A stretch of DNA of 62,350 bases from Lysobacter_F sp035645555. GTDB lineage: Bacteria; Pseudomonadota; Gammaproteobacteria; Xanthomonadales; Xanthomonadaceae. Where the stretch lies: the NCBI GenBank assembly GCA_035645555.1, contig DASQMI010000090.1, forward strand, positions 1 through 62,350, read 5' to 3'. Shown piece after piece: positions 52,505-62,350 of this stretch. The position numbers and the translations under genes were made by a program. The notes under the pieces were generated by a model. The model was not told the origin of the DNA and made no database searches. It saw nothing but the letters and a program-made list of their open reading frames with translations. How positions within the stretch are numbered: position 1 is the stretch's first letter; every line of letters begins with the position of its first letter.

Positions 52505-52752
52505 GCCACCGCCTCCTGCGTCATCGTCACGCGGACCCGCTCGGCCTCGCTGCGGCGCAGGGCGAAGCGGGTGAAGCCGATCTGCACCAGCAGCGGCTCG
52601 GCCCCGATCGGTCCGGCCGCCAGCACCTCGACCCGCTCACCGGCCACGAAACCGAGCTCGCGCAGACGGCGCGCGATCAGGTCGTTGGACGTGCGGTCCT
52701 CCACGGCCTGGACCGTGGCGGCCGTGCGACGGGGCAGTTCGGACAGCTTCAC
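52501..52752 (-). CDS. feoA: FeoA, SH3-like accessory protein for iron transport
   Basis: An 83-residue FeoA-domain protein (MKLSELPRRTAATVQAVEDRT, then RLRELGFVAGERVEVLAAGPIG, and LVQIGFTRFALRRSEAERV). FeoA binds and activates FeoB. The start at 52752 lies 29 bases from a Fur-box-like palindrome. The stop overlaps the feoB start by four bases. Confidence 0.95.
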   Translation of the reverse strand: MKLSELPRRTAATVQAVEDRTSNDLIARRLRELGFVAGERVEVLAAGPIGAEPLLVQIGFTRFALRRSEAERVRVTMTQEAVA

Positions 52753-52780
52753 GCGCGCTCCGGGCGGCGGGGTTCCGCCA

Positions 52781-52800
52781 GATGGGAATCGTTCTCGATT
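52781..52800 (-). promoter_or_regulatory. Fur-box-like site upstream of feoA
   Basis: GATGGGAATCGTTCTCGATT contains the inverted repeat GAATCG-TTCT-CGATTC when its next two bases are included. It is close to the Xanthomonad Fur consensus pattern TGAGAATCATTCTCATT. Position before feoAB agrees with iron repression. The divergent liuC gene starts 75 bases away and could also be affected. Confidence 0.68.
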
Positions 52801-52875
52801 CTAGCACCGCCTCGGCGGCGGCCTGACGCGCCCTGCCGCTATCATGCAGCCCCTCCTGTTCAGCCTGCCGATGCG

Positions 52876-53658
52876 ATGAGTGCTTCGCTGCTGGTCCTGC
52901 GCGAAGGCGCGGTGGCGCGCCTGCGCCTCAACCGCCCCGAGCTGCACAACGCCTTCGACGCCGAACTGATCGCCACGCTCACCGCGGCGCTGCGCGATCT
53001 CGCCGTGGATGCCGCGGTCCGCGCGGTGGTGATCGAGGGCGAAGGCGCCTCGTTCTCCGCCGGCGCGGACCTCAACTGGATGCGCGGCATGGCGCGCGCC
53101 AGCGAAGCGGAGAACCGCGAGGACGCGCTCGCCCTCGCCGGCCTGATGCGCGCGCTCGACGAACTGCCGAAGCCGACCATCGCGCGCGTGCACGGCGCCG
53201 CGTTCGGCGGCGGCGTGGGCCTGGTGGCCTGCTGCGACATCGCGATCGGCACGCCGGACGCGAAGTTCGGGCTGACCGAGAGCAAGCTCGGGCTGCTGCC
53301 GGCGGTGATTTCGCCATACGTGATCGCGGCGATCGGCGCGCGCCAGGCGCGGCGTTGGTTCGCCACCGCAGAAATGTTCGGCGCCGACGTCGCCCTGCAG
53401 ATCGGCCTGCTGCACCAGGTGGTGCCGGCCGCGGCGCTCGATGCGGCCGTACAGAAGCAGCTCGACCTGCTGCTGAAGGCCGGACCGGTTGCGACCGCGC
53501 AGGCGAAGGCGCTGGTGCGCCGCGTCGCTGGCGAGCACGACCGCGACCGGCTCGATGCCGACAACGCCGCGCTGATCGCCGCGCTGCGAGTCTCTGCCGA
53601 GGGGCAGGAAGGCATCGGTGCGTTCCTAGAGAAGCGCAAGCCCGCGTGGTGTGGTTAA
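52876..53658 (+). CDS. liuC: Methylglutaconyl-CoA hydratase (enoyl-CoA hydratase family)
   Basis: A 260-residue crotonase-fold enzyme. Oxyanion-hole segments are SFSAGADLNWM (about residue 55) and HGAAFGGGVGLVACCDIAI (about residue 105); the catalytic Glu region is FGLTESKLGLLPAVI. Its place directly before the biotin carboxylase gene and 50 bases before HMG-CoA lyase in the reaction order makes methylglutaconyl-CoA hydratase the best call over a general enoyl-CoA hydratase. The stop lies 16 bases before the likely GTG start of liuD. Confidence 0.88.
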   Translation: MSASLLVLREGAVARLRLNRPELHNAFDAELIATLTAALRDLAVDAAVRAVVIEGEGASFSAGADLNWMRGMARASEAENREDALALAGLMRALDELPKPTIARVHGAAFGGGVGLVACCDIAIGTPDAKFGLTESKLGLLPAVISPYVIAAIGARQARRWFATAEMFGADVALQIGLLHQVVPAAALDAAVQKQLDLLLKAGPVATAQAKALVRRVAGEHDRDRLDADNAALIAALRVSAEGQEGIGAFLEKRKPAWCG

Positions 53659-53674
53659 CCGGACGAGGATGCCC

Positions 53675-55672
<1,998 letters not shown>

Positions 55673-55708
55673 GCCGGCGGCCCCGACCCGGGTGTACTCT
55701 TGGCGGTC

Positions 55709-56599
55709 ATGAACGACTTCGTCCGCATCGTCGAGGTGGGCCCGCGCGACGGGCTGCAGAACGAGAAGACGCACGTCGCGACGGCGGACAAGATCGCGCT
55801 GATCGACCGGCTGTCGGCGACGGGCCTGCGCACGATCGAGGCGACCAGCTTCGTCAGCCCGAAGTGGGTGCCGCAGCTCGCCGATGCCGCGGACGTGTTC
55901 GCCGGCATCGCACGGCGGCCGGGCGTGAGCTACCCCGTGCTGGTGCCCAACGAACAGGGCTACGACCGCGCCCGCGCCGTGGGCGTCGAGGAGATCGCCG
56001 TGTTCACCGCGGCGTCGGAAGCGTTCAACCGCAAGAACATCAACGCGGGCATCGACGAGTCGCTCGCCCGCTTCGCGCCGGTGATGGCGCGCGCCCGGCA
56101 GGATGGCGTGCGCGTGCGTGGCTATGTCTCGACCGTGCTCGGCTGTCCGTACCAGGGCGCAGTGCCGGTCGAGGACGTGGTGCGCGTCGCGCGCACGCTG
56201 TTCGACATGGGCTGCTACGAGATCTCGCTCGGCGACACCATCGGGGTCGGCACGCCGGCCAACGCGCGCGCGATGCTCAAAGCGGTCGCGCAGGCGGTAC
56301 CGATGTCGGCGCTTGCCGTGCACTTCCACGACACGTACGGCCAGGCGCTCGCCAATATCCTCGCCTGCCTCGAGGAAGGCGTGCGCGTGGTCGACTCGGC
56401 GGTGTCCGGCGCGGGCGGCTGCCCGTACGCGCGGGGCGCGTCCGGCAATGTCGCCAGCGAGGACGTGGTGTACATGCTGCACGGGCTCGGCCTGCAGACC
56501 GGCGTCGACCTCGACGCGCTCGCCGCCACCGGACGCTGGCTCGCCGAGCGCCTCGGCCGCGAGACCGGCAGCAAGGTCGGGCGCGCGCTCCCCGCATGA
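55709..56599 (+). CDS. liuE: Hydroxymethylglutaryl-CoA lyase
   Basis: A 296-residue TIM-barrel lyase from the ATG at 55709. It splits HMG-CoA into acetoacetate and acetyl-CoA, the end of leucine breakdown. It has VEVGPRDGLQNE (metal/catalytic Asp, Gln), EATSFVSPKWVPQ, and the catalytic Cys in SGAGGCPYARGASGN. HFHDTYGQALAN carries the metal-binding His residues. The stop overlaps the GGDEF-EAL start by four bases. Confidence 0.94.
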   Translation: MNDFVRIVEVGPRDGLQNEKTHVATADKIALIDRLSATGLRTIEATSFVSPKWVPQLADAADVFAGIARRPGVSYPVLVPNEQGYDRARAVGVEEIAVFTAASEAFNRKNINAGIDESLARFAPVMARARQDGVRVRGYVSTVLGCPYQGAVPVEDVVRVARTLFDMGCYEISLGDTIGVGTPANARAMLKAVAQAVPMSALAVHFHDTYGQALANILACLEEGVRVVDSAVSGAGGCPYARGASGNVASEDVVYMLHGLGLQTGVDLDALAATGRWLAERLGRETGSKVGRALPA

Positions 56600-58059
56600 G
56601 CGCCGCTCCGCCCGGCTCGGACCGCGGGGCGGAGCATCCAGCCGATGCACTGGAGCGCCTGTCGTTCGCGTTGCAGGAACTGCGCGCGACCGCCGCGCGA
56701 CTGGAAGTTCCCTCAGGCGGCGCCGGCGCGCTGACGCAGGCAATCGATGCGCTCGCCGACGCGCTCGATGCCGCCTACGCGGAGCGCACGCACAACCGGC
56801 ACGATCCGCTCACCGGATTGCCCGACCGCGGTGCGCTGCACGAGGCGTTGCGCGAACGGCTGGCGGCCGGTGCCGAGGTCGGCCTGCTGTACATCGATTT
56901 CGACCGCTTCCGCCGCGTCAACGATGCGCTCGGCCACGACGCCGGCGACCGGCTGATGGCGGCGGCGGCGCAAAGGCTGCAGGGCATCGTCGATGCCGGC
57001 GACCTGATCGGCCGCCACGGCGGCGACGAATTCCTGTTGGTATGCGAAGGGGTGCGCGCGCTCGCCTACGCGAACGCCGTGCACGCGGCGTTCGGCGAGC
57101 CTTTCCACATCGGCGGCGAGGCGCATTGGGTGACCCCGAGCATCGGTATCGCGCTCGGCCCGGCGCACGGCCACGATCCGGCCGCGCTGATCCGCTGCGC
57201 GGACCTCGCCATGTACGAGTGCAAGCGCAGCGGCCGGCTGGACTGGTGCATGTACGAACCTGCGCTCGGCCAGCGCCACCGGGCGCGGCTGCGGCTGGAT
57301 TCGCAATTGCGGCAGGCGATGCGCAAGGGCGAGTTCCGGCTGGTCTACCAACCGCAGGTGGATCTCGCCAGCAACCAGCTGGTCGGCGCCGAAGCGCTGA
57401 TCCGCTGGCACAACCCGGCGCTCGGCGAGATGCGCCCGGACCGCTTCATTACCCATGTCGAACGCTCCGACGTGATGGCCGGGCTCGGGCGCTGGGTGCT
57501 CGCCGAGGCCTGCCGCCAGATGCGCGCCTGGCGCGACGCCGGACTCGCGCTGCCGCGGGTCGCGGTCAACGTGTCCTCGCGCCAGCTGCTCGGCGACGAT
57601 CTCGCCCGCGACACGCACGCCGCGCTGCGCGATGCGGACCTGCCGGGCGAGGCGCTCGAGCTCGAGCTGACCGAGCGCGTACTGGTCGAGGACCTGCCCG
57701 ACACCACCGAAGCGTTCGCCGCGCTGCGCGCGCTCGGCGTCGTGCTCACCATCGACGATTTCGGCGAAGGCTACAGCGCGCTCGAATACCTGCGCCGGCT
57801 GCCCATCCACGGCCTCAAGCTCAGCAAGCTGTTCGTCGACGGCGTGCCGGAGACTCCATCCGACGTTGCGGTCTGCCGCGCGGTCCACGGCATCGCCCAT
57901 CACCTCGGGCTGGAGCTGGTGGTCGAAGGCGTCGAGCGCGAGCAGCAGCGCGCGTTCCTGCTCGACATCGGCGTGCGCCGTGCCCAGGGCTTCCTGTTCT
58001 CGCCCGGACTGTCCGGCGACGATTTCCTCGCCTACGCCCGCACCCTGCCCTCGCCATGA
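56596..58059 (+). CDS. GGDEF-EAL bifunctional c-di-GMP protein
   Basis: A 487-residue cytoplasmic protein without membrane or PAS domain. A short helical N part (~1-60) is followed by GGDEF (~70-230) with intact RHGGDEF and no RxxD inhibitory site (DAGD at that place). EAL (~240-487) has GAEALIRWHNP, the catalytic Glu in ELTERVLVED, IDDFGEGYSALEYL, KLSKLFVDG and VVEGVEREQQ, so phosphodiesterase activity is expected. The protein could both make and break c-di-GMP. It is translationally coupled to liuE before it and to a GNAT gene after it, tying it to leucine catabolism by expression. Confidence 0.93.
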   Translation: MSAAPPGSDRGAEHPADALERLSFALQELRATAARLEVPSGGAGALTQAIDALADALDAAYAERTHNRHDPLTGLPDRGALHEALRERLAAGAEVGLLYIDFDRFRRVNDALGHDAGDRLMAAAAQRLQGIVDAGDLIGRHGGDEFLLVCEGVRALAYANAVHAAFGEPFHIGGEAHWVTPSIGIALGPAHGHDPAALIRCADLAMYECKRSGRLDWCMYEPALGQRHRARLRLDSQLRQAMRKGEFRLVYQPQVDLASNQLVGAEALIRWHNPALGEMRPDRFITHVERSDVMAGLGRWVLAEACRQMRAWRDAGLALPRVAVNVSSRQLLGDDLARDTHAALRDADLPGEALELELTERVLVEDLPDTTEAFAALRALGVVLTIDDFGEGYSALEYLRRLPIHGLKLSKLFVDGVPETPSDVAVCRAVHGIAHHLGLELVVEGVEREQQRAFLLDIGVRRAQGFLFSPGLSGDDFLAYARTLPSP

Positions 58060-58541
58060 GCGCCTACCGTATCCGCCCGATTGAACCGCAGGACGATCCC
58101 GCCGTCGCTTCCATCATCCGCACCGTGATGCCCGAGTTCGGCGCGGTGGGCGACGGCTTTGCGATCAACGACCCGGAAGTGGACTGGATGCATCGCGCCT
58201 ACAGTGCGCCGCGCGCGGCGTATTTCGTGCTGGATGTCGGCGGCCGCGTGCTCGGCGGCGGCGGCGTCGCACCGCTGGAGGGCGGCGACCCCGACACCTG
58301 CGAGTTACGCAAGATGTACTTCCTGCCGGATGCGCGCGGCCTGGGCGCCGGACGCGCGATGATCACCCGCTGCCTCGATGCCGCGCGCGGCTTCGGCTAC
58401 CGCCGCTGCTACTTAGAGACCCTGCGCGGCATGGATGCGGCGATGCGGCTGTACGAGCGCACCGGCTTCGTGCGCCTGTCCGCGCCGATGGGCGCCACCG
58501 GCCACGGCGGCTGCAACCGCTTCTACCTTCTCGAACTGTAG
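58056..58541 (+). CDS. GNAT family N-acetyltransferase
   Basis: A 161-residue acetyltransferase starting within the GGDEF-EAL stop (ATGA). The beta4 strand is CELRKMYFLPDARGLGAGRAMI with the acetyl-CoA loop RGLGAGRAM (about residue 93). Further features are YLETLRGMDAAMRLYERTGF and the GGCNRFYLLEL end, together typical of small amino-acid or tRNA-unrelated GNATs often called YjhQ/PhnO-like. The substrate is unknown. Third member of the coupled liuE-GGDEF/EAL-GNAT unit. Confidence 0.85.
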   Translation: MSAYRIRPIEPQDDPAVASIIRTVMPEFGAVGDGFAINDPEVDWMHRAYSAPRAAYFVLDVGGRVLGGGGVAPLEGGDPDTCELRKMYFLPDARGLGAGRAMITRCLDAARGFGYRRCYLETLRGMDAAMRLYERTGFVRLSAPMGATGHGGCNRFYLLEL

Positions 58542-58621
58542 GGATCCGCCGCCATCGCCGCCGGTGCCCGCCGGCACGTGCCGTAGAATGGCGAGCTTTC
58601 CAGTTTGCGGGAGCCCAACGC

Positions 58622-59392
58622 ATGCAGCTCGACTCCGTACGCGCCGTCGTCACCGGCGGCGTTTCCGGCCTGGGCCTGGCCGTCGCGCGCCATCTCGTCG
58701 CGGCCGGCGGCAAGGTCGCATTGTTCGATCTCAGCGACGACAAGGGCGCGGCCGCGGTCGCCGAGCTCGGCGAGGCCAATGCGCGCTACTGGCGCACCGA
58801 CGTGACCGACGAGGCCGGCGTGGTGGCCAACCTGGCCGAGGCGCAGGCGTTCCTCGGCGGGCTCAACGCAGTGGTCAATTGCGCGGGCATCCTCGGCGCC
58901 GGTCGCGTGCTCGGCAAGGACGGTCCGATGCCGCTGTCGCATTTCCAGTCGACCGTGATGGTCAACCTCGTGGGCAGCTTCAACGTCGCGAAGGCCGCCG
59001 CCCATCTGATGCAGCACAATCCGCCGGGCGTCGACGGCGAGCGCGGCGTGATCGTCAATACCGCGTCGGTCGCGGCCTACGAGGGCCAGATCGGCCAGGC
59101 GGCGTATTCGGCGTCCAAGGGCGGCGTGGTCGGTATGACACTGCCGATGGCGCGCGAACTGGCGCGGTTCGGCATCCGCGTGATGACGGTGGCGCCGGGC
59201 GTGTTCTGGACCCCGATGGTGGACGGCATGCCGGAAAGCGTGCAGCAGTCGCTGGCGGCGTCGATCCCGTTCCCGTCGCGGCTCGGCACGCCGGAGGAGT
59301 TCGCCGACCTGGTGGCCTACATCCTGCGCAACACCTATCTCAACGGCGAGACGATCCGCCTCGACGGCGCGACGCGGCTGGCGCCCAAGTGA
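58622..59392 (+). CDS. SDR-family 3-hydroxyacyl-CoA dehydrogenase (type II-like)
   Basis: A 256-residue short-chain dehydrogenase. NAD motif TGGVSGLG (~12-19), acidic Asp ~41 selecting NAD over NADP (LFDLSDD), NCAGI, catalytic Ser in NTASVAAYEG and YxxxK in AAYSASKGG. The whole sequence, including PVPFPSRLGTP-like (SIPFPSRLGTPEEF) and LNGETIRLDGATRL, fits human HSD17B10-like type II 3-hydroxyacyl-CoA dehydrogenases, which act on 2-methyl-3-hydroxybutyryl-CoA in isoleucine breakdown. That would complement the thiolase in this window. Confidence 0.85.
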   Translation: MQLDSVRAVVTGGVSGLGLAVARHLVAAGGKVALFDLSDDKGAAAVAELGEANARYWRTDVTDEAGVVANLAEAQAFLGGLNAVVNCAGILGAGRVLGKDGPMPLSHFQSTVMVNLVGSFNVAKAAAHLMQHNPPGVDGERGVIVNTASVAAYEGQIGQAAYSASKGGVVGMTLPMARELARFGIRVMTVAPGVFWTPMVDGMPESVQQSLAASIPFPSRLGTPEEFADLVAYILRNTYLNGETIRLDGATRLAPK

Positions 59393-59515
59393 CGGGATTG
59401 GGCACTCGGGGCATTCGAGATCGTGAGTCGCGATTCCATCTGAAGGCCCGCCTCCGCCTACCCCATCCGGCAAACCCCTAGTTCCTCATCCCAGAGCCCA
59501 ATCTCCGCCCTTCCT

Positions 59516-60082
59516 ATGCGCGCCTCCGAGATCAAGAAAGGCAACGTCGTCGAACACAACGGCACCGTGTACCAGGTGCGCGACATCGAGCGCAGCGCGC
59601 CGCAGGGCCGCGGCGGCAACGTGCGCTTCCGCTTCACCATGTACAGCGTGCCGGGCGGCAGCAAGCTCGATGCGAGCTTCGATGCCGACGACGATTTGCG
59701 CGAAGTCGAACTGACCCGGCGCCTGGCGACGTTCTCCTACAAGGACGGCGAGGCGTTCGTGTTCATGGATGACGAGGACTACACGCCGTACACGCTGGAC
59801 GCCGACGCCGTCGGCGATTCGGCGGGCTACATCGTCGACGGCCTGGGCGGCTGCTACGTGGCGCTGATCGACGACGCGCCGGTGGCGGTGCAGCTGCCGG
59901 CCAGCGTCGCGATCGAAGTCGTCGACACCCCGCCGGAACTGAAGGGCGGGACCGCCACCAAGCGCCCGAAGCCGGCGCGGCTGGCGACCGGTATCGAGAT
60001 CATGGTGCCGGAGTACATCCGCACCGGCGAGCGCGTGCTGGTCAATACGACGACCGGCGAATACGCCGGCCGGGCCGACTGA
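59516..60082 (+). CDS. efpL: Elongation factor P-like protein EfpL (YeiP)
   Basis: A 188-residue EF-P paralogue. The three beta domains are present: the KOW-like N domain (MRASEIKKGNVVEHNG), the OB domains with FVFMDDEDYTPYT and the C-terminal MVPEYIRTGERVLVNTTTGEYAGRAD. The tip loop, SAPQGRGGN, carries an Arg near residue 32 and no Lys, as in EfpL/YeiP, not the Lys/Arg34 of EF-P itself. EfpL relieves ribosome stalling at proline and related motifs. It is a single gene with a 120-base leader. Confidence 0.92.
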   Translation: MRASEIKKGNVVEHNGTVYQVRDIERSAPQGRGGNVRFRFTMYSVPGGSKLDASFDADDDLREVELTRRLATFSYKDGEAFVFMDDEDYTPYTLDADAVGDSAGYIVDGLGGCYVALIDDAPVAVQLPASVAIEVVDTPPELKGGTATKRPKPARLATGIEIMVPEYIRTGERVLVNTTTGEYAGRAD

Positions 60083-60145
60083 GCGCGATCCGTCTCCGCG
60101 TGCCGCGCCTCAGGTGCGGCCGTGGCGGACGACCAAGCGACCGCG

Positions 60146-60700
60146 TCAGCTGCGCGCCAGCCACTTCCCCGCCATGCGCCGGATCGACGGGTCCGTCGCC
60201 TCGTCGGCGACCAGCCGTTCGATCTCGCGCCAGGCGAGCGCGTGCGACTCGTCGCTGACGACGAATGCCTCCCCGGCCGTACAGCGGACCACGTAGCGCA
60301 CGTCGTAATGCCAATGGCCGGGCACGCCGTTGTGCTCGGGAATCCAGTGCCGGTCGAGATCGAAGATCGCAGGCTCGACCTGCAAGCCGCGCAACCCCGA
60401 CTCCTCCTCCGCCTCGCGCAGCGCGACGGCGGCGAGATCGCGCTCGCCGTCGGCATGACCGCCGAGCTGCAGCCAGCGACCGAGCTTGCGGTGGTGGGTC
60501 ATCAGCAACCGGGTACCGGTGCGATCGACCAGCCAGGCCGACGCGGTGAAGTGGCCGGCCAGGCGCTCGCGCACGAACGGGTCGTGCCGGTCTTCCAGCA
60601 GCGCCATGAACTGCGCCGCCTCGCCCACCTGCGCCGGCTCGCGCAGCGCGTAATCCCGCAACGCCTCCCGCAGGCTCATGGATCGGTCGACAACGGCCAT
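60146..60700 (-). CDS. NUDIX hydrolase
   Basis: A 184-residue protein from the ATG at 60700 (MAVVDRSMSLREALRDYALREPAQ); an ATG at 60679 is an alternative. The NUDIX box is complete: GGHADGERDLAAVALREAEEESG at ~95-117, following the GX5EX7REUXEEXGU pattern (only part quoted as GGHADGE and REAEEESG). The substrate cannot be told; relatives are generic NTP/ADP-sugar hydrolases. It is convergent with efpL and divergent from the permease gene. Confidence 0.9.
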   Translation of the reverse strand: MAVVDRSMSLREALRDYALREPAQVGEAAQFMALLEDRHDPFVRERLAGHFTASAWLVDRTGTRLLMTHHRKLGRWLQLGGHADGERDLAAVALREAEEESGLRGLQVEPAIFDLDRHWIPEHNGVPGHWHYDVRYVVRCTAGEAFVVSDESHALAWREIERLVADEATDPSIRRMAGKWLARS

Positions 60701-60845
60701 CGGCGCTTCCCGGCAAACGGTGGCCATTATGCGGCCGCATGGCCCGATCGCAGCTTGTGCGCCGGGCTGGCGGCGGGGTATGGTCGCGCAGTTCCGTGCC
60801 GGCCACCGGCCGCTGTCCGCTCGCAATCCCTTGGGGAGAGACTCA

Positions 60846-62350
60846 ATGCTGTTCTGGCGCGTCAAGCCGCTCGAAAAGATTCTCGAAACCGCCGAGAAGA
60901 AATCCCTCAAGCGCCAGCTCGGTGCGCTCCAGCTGACTCTCCTCGGCATCGGCGCCATCATCGGCACCGGCATCTTCGTGCTGACGGCGGAAGCGGGCCA
61001 GAAGGCCGGCCCGGCGATGATGGTGTCGTTCGTCATCGCGGCGGTCGTGTGCGGTCTGGCGGCGCTGGCGTATGCCGAGCTCGCATCGATGCTGCCGGTC
61101 TCCGGCTCCGCCTATACGTACACGTACGGCGTGCTGGGCGAAGGCCTGGCGTGGGTGGTCGGCTGGGCGCTCGTGCTCGAGTACGCGATCGCCGCCGGTG
61201 CCGTCTCGGTGGGCTGGTCCGGCTACATGAACGGGTTGCTCGCGAGTGCGGGGATCCACCTGCCCGATGCATTGAAGGCGGGCCCGATGGACGGCGGCAG
61301 CTTCAACCTGCTCGCATTCCTGATCGCCCTGGTCGTCACCGTGCTGCTGGTGGTCGGCACGTCGAAGTCCGCCAAGGTCAACGCGGTCCTGGTGGCCATC
61401 AAGGTCGCCGCGCTCACCGCGTTCATCGCCCTGGCCTTCCCCGCCGTGCAGGACGAAAACTTCCAGCCGTTCTTCCCCACTGGCTGGGGCAGCCCGCTGG
61501 GCGGCGTGGGCGTCCTCGGCGCGGCCGCATCGATCTTCTTCGCCTATGTCGGCTTCGACGCGGTCTCCACCGCGGCAGAGGAAACCAAGAACCCGAACCG
61601 CAACATCCCGATCGGCCTGATCGGCTCGCTCGGCGTGTGCACCCTGTTCTACCTGCTGGTCAGCTATGCCGCGGTCGGCGCCATGGGTTCGCAGCCGATG
61701 TTCGACGCCAACGGCCTCGCGCTGCATCCGGGCACCCCGGAACTGGCCGCCGCGTGCAAGGGCAGCGAGGCGCTGGTCTGCAGCCGCGAGCCGCTCGCGC
61801 ACGTGCTGCGCATGATCGGCTGGGAGTCGTGGGGCAACATCATCGGCCTGGCCGCGGCGCTCGCGCTGCCGTCGGTGATCCTGATGATGATCTTCGGCCA
61901 GACCCGCATCTTCTTCACCATGTCGCGCGACGGCCTGCTGCCGGAACGGCTGTCGAAGGTGCATCCGCGCTTCCACACCCCGCACGTCATCACGATCATC
62001 ACCGGGCTGTTCGTCGCGGCGTTCGCGGCGCTGTTCCCGGTCGGCATCCTCGCGGACATCTCCAACTCGGGCACGCTGTTCGCATTCGTGGCGGTGGCGT
62101 TCGCGGTGATGGTGCTGCGCGTGCAGCAGCCCAACCGTCCGCGTCCGTTCCGCACACCGTTCGTGTGGATCGTGTGCCCGCTGGCGGTCCTGGGCTGCCT
62201 GCTGCTGTTCCTGAATCTGTCGACCTACACGCTGAGCATGTTCGCCGGCTGGACGGTGCTCGGCCTGCTGCTCTACGCGGTGTACGGCTATCGCCGCAGC
62301 CATCTGGCGCTGAGCAACGCCGCGGACGCTGCCGCGGCGGCGGCGGCGGC
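60846..62350 (+). CDS. APC-superfamily amino-acid permease (cut by window edge)
   Basis: An open frame from the ATG at 60846 (GGGGAGA upstream) to the window end, ~501 codons. Twelve or more hydrophobic helices are seen; the first two unwound helices have GIGAIIGTGIFVLTA and GLAALAYAELASMLPVSGSAYTY, signatures of the cationic amino-acid transporter (CAT/YfnA-like) group. FDAVSTAAEETKNPNRNIP is the usual loop between helices 6 and 7. The last codons before the edge are an Ala-rich tail (GCGGCGG repeats), so the stop is probably very near. Substrate: an amino acid, specificity unknown. Confidence 0.88.
   Translation, partial: MLFWRVKPLEKILETAEKKSLKRQLGALQLTLLGIGAIIGTGIFVLTAEAGQKAGPAMMVSFVIAAVVCGLAALAYAELASMLPVSGSAYTYTYGVLGEGLAWVVGWALVLEYAIAAGAVSVGWSGYMNGLLASAGIHLPDALKAGPMDGGSFNLLAFLIALVVTVLLVVGTSKSAKVNAVLVAIKVAALTAFIALAFPAVQDENFQPFFPTGWGSPLGGVGVLGAAASIFFAYVGFDAVSTAAEETKNPNRNIPIGLIGSLGVCTLFYLLVSYAAVGAMGSQPMFDANGLALHPGTPELAAACKGSEALVCSREPLAHVLRMIGWESWGNIIGLAAALALPSVILMMIFGQTRIFFTMSRDGLLPERLSKVHPRFHTPHVITIITGLFVAAFAALFPVGILADISNSGTLFAFVAVAFAVMVLRVQQPNRPRPFRTPFVWIVCPLAVLGCLLLFLNLSTYTLSMFAGWTVLGLLLYAVYGYRRSHLALSNAADAAAAAAA

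Overview
The window is GC-rich chromosomal DNA that reads as a member of the Xanthomonadaceae/Lysobacteraceae (Lysobacter-Luteimonas type). Three things support this: a lexA-imuA-imuB-dnaE2 mutagenesis cassette, a leucine-degradation gene set that includes a leucine dehydrogenase and a B12-dependent fused mutase, and many small Ala-rich lipoproteins. The genus is an inference. No rRNA, tRNA, CRISPR array, transposase or integrase was seen.

Layout. 1-8 kb: a partial extensin-like gene, two divergent DUF2306-type membrane proteins, a LytS/LytTR two-component pair, a small lipoprotein, a TPR protein and a secreted M13 metallopeptidase. 8-14 kb: the SOS mutagenesis operon lexA-imuA-imuB-dnaE2, with a palindrome in its leader. 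14-21 kb: accessory surface and secreted genes, namely a Sel1-like secreted protein, an M14 carboxypeptidase, a MerR regulator, and a YadA-type trimeric autotransporter followed by a secreted subtilisin. 21-30 kb: rhlE, a methyltransferase, a MASE1-GGDEF cyclase, a DUF3228 protein, a TonB-dependent receptor with a His/Asp-rich N terminus, CsbD, a DUF6151/GFA-like protein and an OmpA-like lipoprotein.

31-35 kb is the most unusual region. An AT-richer, isolated gene (31381-34167) encodes an Mrr-like nuclease domain fused to a STAND-type NTPase and a long helical C terminus, the layout of single-gene anti-phage NTPases (Avs-like). It sits between two decayed partial copies of nearby chromosomal genes. 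On the left is the 5' end of the DUF6151 gene. On the right is the 3' end of the fused mutase gene together with its terminator. I read this as a scar of horizontal replacement that brought in a defence gene.

35-60 kb is a branched-chain amino-acid/acyl-CoA catabolic district: IcmF-type mutase, leucine dehydrogenase, isovaleryl-CoA dehydrogenase, thiolase, methylcrotonyl-CoA carboxylase (two separated subunits), methylglutaconyl-CoA hydratase, HMG-CoA lyase and an SDR. Other genes interrupt it: a papain-like protease/hydrolase fusion, a Sel1-prolyl hydroxylase, twin Ala-rich lipoproteins with their own terminators, a bactofilin/zinc-ribbon pair and a feoAB operon behind a Fur-box-like site. 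A GGDEF-EAL protein and a GNAT are joined to HMG-CoA lyase by ATGA overlaps. The window ends with EfpL, a NUDIX hydrolase and an amino-acid permease cut by the window edge.
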